A DNA stretch of 64,000 nucleotides from Diogma glabrata (Eukaryota; Arthropoda; Insecta; Diptera; Cylindrotomidae), in the NCBI GenBank assembly GCA_963693315.1, contig OY856188.1, forward strand, positions 190,269,897 through 190,333,896. The letters are read 5' to 3'. The notes beneath the pieces are model-generated. The model searched no databases. It was given only the letters and a program-made list of their open reading frames with translations, and was not told the origin of the DNA. Positions 58,254-64,000 of the stretch are shown here, piece after piece. How positions within the stretch are numbered: position 1 is the first letter of the stretch; each line of letters begins with the position of its first letter. The translations under genes were made by a program, and so were the position numbers.

Positions 58254-60614
58254 TAATTTAATTAATAATTATTTTTTATATAACAATACCTTCAGATTCA
58301 CAACATAACACTATAGCTAATACCTTTTGATAATCACTAGTTATGTTTTATGAACTTTCTTCTTTCAACTCACTTGTAAATCTTATTTTATATTTTCAAA
58401 GTGTGGAATGGAATGGAATGGAAGGTGTGTTTAATGGAATGTAACTTGCAAGTAAGGTCCGTAAAGCATTATACATTCTCTTTTTCTAGTTTGGTTAGAT
58501 TTAAGATTATTTGAGACTAGTTCTTTCATTTCTAGAAACCTCTCCTATAGTTGACAACAAAATTCAAATGACTACTATTTTCAAATCGAAATTCTCGAAT
58601 AAAAATGAATTTGTTACTGCTGACCTTGAATTTCAATTTACAGAAATTTGTTTGACAAAAATTACATTAAAAATTTTATGCTGAATTTCATAATTGTTTA
58701 AGTTGTTCAGGATTTACTTTGATAAACAAAAATTTGAAACTTAATTTTTTTAAACCTAATTATATTTTTTATCTCGTCGCTAATTACTGTAGTGTTTTAA
58801 AATAATTAAAGTCGTCTTGTGGCTCGAATTTACTATATAATAAAAAAAATTTAAATTTTTTTATTCATATGATTCAATTATAAAAATGATTAAAGTGGAA
58901 AGCGTAGTAGAATTAAATATATAAACATACAGAATTAAATATATAATCAACCGTTAAAAATTATCACTTAAAAAACAAAATCAAGAATAATATTTTAGGC
59001 AAATATTTTGTACCATTAATAAATTTTCAAAAATAATTAGAAATTAGAAATGATCAAAAATTTGCTTTTAAAATTTTTTTATAAATAATATGATAGGCTC
59101 AATCCCATAAAAACAATTCTAATAATAATTACTGCTTAAGCACTAATTAAATAACATAAAATGCAGTTTTTCACTTCTAATTATATTAATCTTTTTTGAT
59201 TATATTTTTGTAAATTATATAGTTTGTAAGAAACAGCTGTAAATAATAATAATTTAAATATTATATTGTTAATATGTAACAAAAAATAATAATAATAAAT
59301 TTAATTGAGTGATAAAAATTTCTTTAAAATTATGTCAATTTATAATTTCAAATTTAGAAAATAACAAACAAGTAAAACTGATTAGATAAGAAAACTTGGT
59401 TGAATTAAGCTTACAATATATCACACAGTTTTCTTTTATTTAATATATTTTTAGTGATTTTAAAAATTAAAAATAAAATGTTTTATTTAGAAAAATAAAT
59501 ATAGTTGTTTTTATTCATTTCGTCAAATTGTTATCGATGTAAACTTTTTCAAAGCGGTCGGCCGTTTAAACCATGGTGTAGTAAAGGATGCTATAAGGTT
59601 TATTGATGATCAAAATTTTACATCAAAATTTTTTGAAGGGAATTTTTGCGACACCACTTTTGTGAAATTTTACTTCACTCGTCACCGCAGAGTTGCGAAT
59701 TGTCGAAATTTTTTGAACCTTAAATTCGACATTGAACAACATTGTACCTATCTATCTACAAAACTGTTTCTTTGTTTCGGTATTGCAAATTATGCAGATA
59801 GCCATACAAAATAGAAAAACTTTGTTTGAGAACTCGACATTAACTCTTGACCAACATTGTGACGTAGTGTGACTATAAAAGTTAAGAATTATATTTGTTG
59901 TTTGTGTCATTCCTGAGACACAATTTTCAGCATATATTTGCTAAGATTTTAAGTTACTGTTTAAACTATATCTACAGACTAATCTCTATAAACTAATCGA
60001 TTAATTTAAGTCGTCAACTGCAATTCATACAAAAAATTGAAAGAACTTTTAAATTATTATAGACGAGGGACACTTGTTGACGACAGCTTACGTTCCTCCA
60101 TTGAATAAATTTTGCCTATAAAAAATCGAATAACTTTTTTGGATTCACACTTGTAAAATATATAGGATATATAAGATATCTGTGAATGGAGAGAACCTTT
60201 ACTGACTTGGATTTTGATGGTTAGATTTTTCAGAAAATTTCTTTTTATGTGTAGGTGATTTATTTATTATCAGTAGTAAATGAAACCTTAGAATATTTAT
60301 GGGGTCTGTTGGCTGAAAATATTCGAATGCAACGTGGAAGCTGTTATGGAATTTAAAGAAATATATAGATAATTGGACAGGAACGTATGGATGGCTGTCT
60401 AAGCTTGATATGTTTGTTTTATGAACCACAATATTCAATTCTCCTTGGACAAATATAATTTGATTGAATCAAGTAGATCCAGCGGGTTTTCAGGTGTTTT
60501 CAGATCGAAGACCAAACTCCTCGAAGATATTTCAATTAGTATATATGGCGACTAAAATATACGAAAATAAAGCACTAGTTTGTTGGGACTCACAATTTCC
60601 AATGACCAGCTCTA
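58254..60614. other. No gene recognised
   Basis: Very AT-rich. It includes a short gtggaatggaatggaatgg run near 58404 and a mildly GC-richer piece at 59550-59720. No sustained open frame, repeat or RNA gene could be supported. Confidence 0.4.
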
Positions 60615-60965
60615 GTGTGTTGAGTGGCCTAGTGGTTAGCACGTTAGTCTTCAAACTGGGAGGACCCGTGCTCGACTCCAATCTAGGTCAAAGTGTTTTA
60701 AAGCAAAACATTAACAAAACCTAACACACCAGTTTGCTCGGTCAATTTAAATATTCGGAAACAAGAATTAATAAAATAAAAAACAGTCTGTAATAGGAGG
60801 TTTGTCTGGTGGTCCGTAAAGGTCCACCAGTTGGTTGCGCACGCAATATACCAATATGCCATCTTTGTTGCACGCGGCACAGGCTTCTCACACCTGGCTA
60901 TCACGGGATAGCTTCAGTATGACAAGGTTTTATAAATAGAATAAGCCGGTGACAACAAAAAAATT
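60615..60965 (+). mobile_element. tRNA-derived SINE candidate
   Basis: The head shows a good A box (tggcctagtgg, 60625-60635) and, 32 bp later, a B box (gtgctcgactcc, 60668-60679), the internal promoter of a tRNA gene. The anticodon stem is degenerate, so it is not a working tRNA. A unique body follows with a hairpin (ctggtggtccg and its partner near 60815-60830). It ends near an A-rich gacaacaaaaaaa stretch. No second copy exists in this window, so the family assignment is inferred. Confidence 0.5.
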
Positions 60966-61257
60966 GTGTGAGATAAAAATTTTCCATTTTCTAAGACATT
61001 TAAAAAAAACATGGTAACCGCCACGCGGGGAGTGAGCGAGTTCAATCTCACGTCTTGATCACTAATTATTCATTTAGTCAAACATGGAGATCATGTTAAT
61101 TTTAGATTTCATTACTCTATATTAATATTTAATAAATGCAAGATAAAATTAATTAATCTTAAAAGAGACTTACAAATTATCCGGATTTTAAAAAAAGCAG
61201 TACACCCACAATACTAATTCCGTTGGCACCCCTTCACGATGCACGGTTAATTTAGTT

Positions 61258-61580
61258 CAAGCATCAGCATTAACAACAATAACAATGATAAACGACGGTA
61301 ATGATTGTCTATAAATATGTTCACAACAGCACTAATAAGTAAATTTATGATGAATCAATTACTTCTCAGGTACCAGCATTAAATAAAATAACAATGATGA
61401 TAAACAGTAATGGTCGTCTATAATTACTTCCACAACAGCAGTAACATATAAATTTATGTTGACTTCAATTAATTCCTTTCAAGTACCAGCATTAATAAAG
61501 ACAGCCATGATGAATGACAGTGAATGATCATTAATACTTAATTTCACTACAGCAGTAAATTGTAAATTTATGTTAAGGAA
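61258..61580 (+). repeat. Three tandem monomers of about 110 bp upstream of the RTE-like element
   Basis: Each unit starts with a ca-g-accagcattaa motif (61259, 61367, 61481), then aataacaatgatga, a gtctataa-like phrase, cacaacagca, and ends taaatttatg. Units differ by about a quarter of their positions. Confidence 0.75.
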
Positions 61581-61639
61581 AATAATGTTAGGCTATTTAT
61601 CATCACTCAAAATGGTAATCACAGTAATGATCTTCAAAA

Positions 61640-61994
61640 AAAAACTTCCGTAATAGTTGTAGTGGGTAGCGAAATCCGAGATTCGACGTCCACGCCGTGC
61701 TGCCTGGGTAATGCTGACAGAATTAGGTTGGTGTATTGGAGACAAGCAGATTAGTAACTGCTTAGTCAATGACGCTACATCACGGCGAATTGGCGCTCTA
61801 CAACCAATGCGACTCAAGCGTCTGTTCTCCATGTCAGAGGCGGCTTGGAGCGGGCGTCTGTCTTGAATCAAGCGGCTCGCTATATAAACGTGTAAAAAAG
61901 GTTGTTTCTGGTGACCTTAATATGCAGAACGGACCCATTCACGGCAATTTGGGTTGGGCCTAAGGTTAACACCCTAACCCCGGAAAAAAACTAA
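61640..61994 (+). promoter_or_regulatory. 5' untranslated and promoter region of the RTE-like element
   Basis: GC content rises abruptly here compared with the upstream DNA. The segment ends in a caatttgggttgggcctaag phrase and a poly-A-like aaaaaaa just before the frame. Such GC-richer leaders are usual for internal promoters of non-LTR elements. The exact start is not visible. Confidence 0.5.
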
Positions 61995-64000
61995 TATGTT
62001 AAATTTGGTTATCAGAAAGAGAAAAACAGACCCGAACACCAAAACAGAATTTTACCTGGACGTGAAAAAGGACCAGACTACCGAATCGGAACGTGGAACG
62101 TGCGCAGCCTGAGCGCTCCTGATGCTCTTTTAAGTCTAGAAACAGAGGCTGAGAGGTATAGGATGGATATTATTGCTCTACAAGAAATTAGACAGCCGAT
62201 TATCGGAAAACAAGATTTGGATAGTCACTCTCTATACTGTAGTGGTCATCCTTCTCGAAGAGAATTTGGAACTGGCTTTCTTGTTGGTGCACGCATACAA
62301 GAAGCCGTGATGAAATTCATCCCGGTCAGTGAGAGGATCTGCTACCTACGTGTGCGCGGTACATATAACAATATTTCTTTTATTGCCGTTCATGCACCAA
62401 CTGAAGCTAAGACCGTCGACGAGAAGGATAATTTCTACATAGCACTGGAAGAGGTTATGAAACAAACACCAACACGCGACTTCATTATGATTCTTGGTGA
62501 CTTTAATGGACAGGTTGGAAGAGATATCTCTTATGGAAATGTGGTGGGTCCCAACAGCTTGCACTTGAATTCGAATGATAATGGTGAGAGAATGACTGAG
62601 TTTGCATTATCAAATAATTTCACAATTGCCAGTACGTTCTTTCCGCATCGATCGATTCATAAGCAGACTTGGGTCTCACCGAATGGAAATACTCGAAATC
62701 AAATTGATCACGTTCCAGTAACAACACGTTTCTTTTCGAGCGTTCTGGATGTGCGATCCTTTAGAGGTGCATACATCGGAAGTGACCACTTCCTTGTATG
62801 TGCAACGATAAGGTTCCACTTCCCAAATCCAGGCATTCCAAAATTCAATCAACGGAAACGTTTTAACATCTCATCATTAAAGAATGCTGAAACAGAAGAG
62901 AGATATCAAATCCATATTGCCGAAACATTGGAAAAATCAGAAACCATTAATGGAGACGTCGATAAGTCATGGTATTTGCTCAAAGATGGTGTTTTAAGCG
63001 CTGCTGAGGGAATACTTGGACGACCAGAGAACCACTCCCAGAAGCCATGGATGGATCAAGCATGCCTTGATGCTATTCAATACAAAAGAGATTGCTATCT
63101 GAAGTGTCTACAAGGACGCAACACCAGGTCCACGAAGGAGAATTATAAACTGGCAAGACAAGCCGTTACAAAGCTATATAGACGAACGAAGAGAGAATGG
63201 TGGAAGAGACAGTGTGAGGAGATTGAAAGCTTCAATAAGGAACATCAATCGCGTAACTTCTTTCAACAGGTTAAAACCTTAAAGAAGGGCCCTCAAACTA
63301 GATCGACTGCTATTCAAAACGAAGATGGGGAGCTACAAGTAGACCTTAAAAATATTTTAGATACTTGGGCCGCTTATTTTGAGAATCTTCTCAACTTAAG
63401 TGACCAGCAACAAGTCGGGCGACGAGCAAAGCTTATTCGTGCGTCAAAGGTACATGTAGACGAACCAACCAAAGAGGAATTCGAAGCGGCGCTGTCTAAA
63501 TTAAAACGCAATAAAGCACCTGATATCGACGATATAACATCCGAAATGATTGTACATGGTGGCGAAACTCTATCCTTAAGATTGTTTGAACTTGTTCAAA
63601 TGATATGGAGGACTGAAACCATGCCACAGGACTGGAACACAGCTATGCTGATACCAATCCATAAAAAAGGTAATCGCCTACAATGTGCAAACTACAGAGG
63701 AATCGCTCTCCTTTGCACAGCATATAAAATCTTTTCTTACATTTTGCTATCCAAAATCAATCCTTTTGCTGAACAACTGTTTGGAGAATATCAGTGTGAT
63801 TTCCGGCGAGGCCGAGGTACTACCGATGCACTTTTCTCGATAAGGATGATTTTGGAAAAGTGCCGAGAGTTCAACATACCTGTGCACCAACTTTTCATTG
63901 ATTTCAGGCAGGCTTACGACTCTTTCGAACGAGAGACTCTATGGTCTGCTCTGGTGTCGATGGGAATTCCTGGTAAACTGGTATCACTATGCAAAATGAC
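61995..64000 (+). CDS. RTE-like non-LTR retrotransposon polyprotein, runs off the window
   Basis: The frame is open from 61995 (after TAA 61992-61994) to the window end, about 668 codons, without a stop. The endonuclease begins IGTWNVRSLSAPD and shows IIALQEIR (glutamate), FIAVHAPTE, ILGDFNGQVG (aspartate/asparagine), NQIDHVP and GSDHFLV (the SDH motif), so the full catalytic set is present. After a linker, reverse transcriptase starts with LKRNKAPDIDDITSEM, then MLIPIHKKGNRLQCANYRGI, a FRRGRGTTDALFSIR block, and LFIDFRQAYDSFER (first catalytic aspartate). The YADD region would lie beyond the edge. The first in-frame ATG is at about 62164, inside the endonuclease; the true start may be non-ATG or lost. 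It is the best-preserved element in the window. Confidence 0.88.

Noticed and set aside
60615..60690. tRNA gene
   Set aside because: A and B boxes are present, but the anticodon stem is poorly paired and the acceptor stem is not closed. A tRNA-derived SINE head fits better.
62346..62564. 72-codon minus-strand frame
   Set aside because: It is antisense to the endonuclease of the RTE-like element.

Overview
This looks like arthropod, most probably insect, nuclear DNA. It is very AT-rich, with long (TA)n tracts. Its mobile elements are of insect type: a copia element primed by an internal piece of initiator tRNA-Met, a Ty3/gypsy element with a tRNA-Ser-type primer site, Penelope-like, RTE-like and Jockey/CR1-like retroelements, a hAT element, and DUF4806- and DUF7869-type transposon-associated proteins. 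I found no complete host gene, no rRNA and no ordinary tRNA. The order of insect is not resolved. Assignments rest on motifs read by eye; no database search was possible.

Layout. 0-6.3 kb: a foldback repeat, a SAM-domain gene relic, a dispersed repeat and a hAT element (4297-6286) with a perfect 8-bp target duplication and two foreign fragments nested inside. 6.6-13.5 kb: a gypsy element on the minus strand with about 0.67-kb LTRs and decayed pol, but no readable gag. 13.6-17.3 kb: short tandem repeats, a minus-strand non-LTR retroelement containing a 200-N gap that looks artificial, a (TA)n tract and a second copy of the dispersed repeat. 18.9-24.5 kb: exons of a DUF4806-like relic on the minus strand, with a 120-bp satellite, three inverted-repeat structures and a MITE lying between them. 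26-34 kb: palindromic MITEs and Penelope-like fragments (GIY-YIG and RT), three hammerhead-ribozyme-like motifs in or near Penelope remains (one more lies at 11.7 kb), all entangled with a second non-LTR element and a satellite-bearing insertion. 34.1-37.2 kb: a tyrosine-recombinase relic and a DUF7869 element. 37.8-39.2 kb: a 1.4-kb palindrome.

41.4-50.4 kb: a DNA transposon with long TIRs that contains a gypsy-type gag, then a split gypsy integrase, then a copia element (45864-50423) with nearly identical 245-bp LTRs. 51-52.6 kb: a 369-bp (TA)n tract and a MITE.

52615-58253 is the most striking feature: a palindrome with arms of about 2.7 kb, nearly identical and without length change. Each arm carries two tandem partial copies of the N-terminal kinase region of LKB1/STK11, both keeping a 60-bp intron. 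Transcribed through, it would make a long hairpin RNA matching an essential kinase gene. 60.6-64 kb: a tRNA-derived SINE candidate, three roughly 110-bp monomers, then the 5' region and a long open frame of an RTE-like non-LTR element that runs off the window.

No genes here work together as a pathway. The window is a nest of elements inserted into one another, unusually rich in foldback structures.
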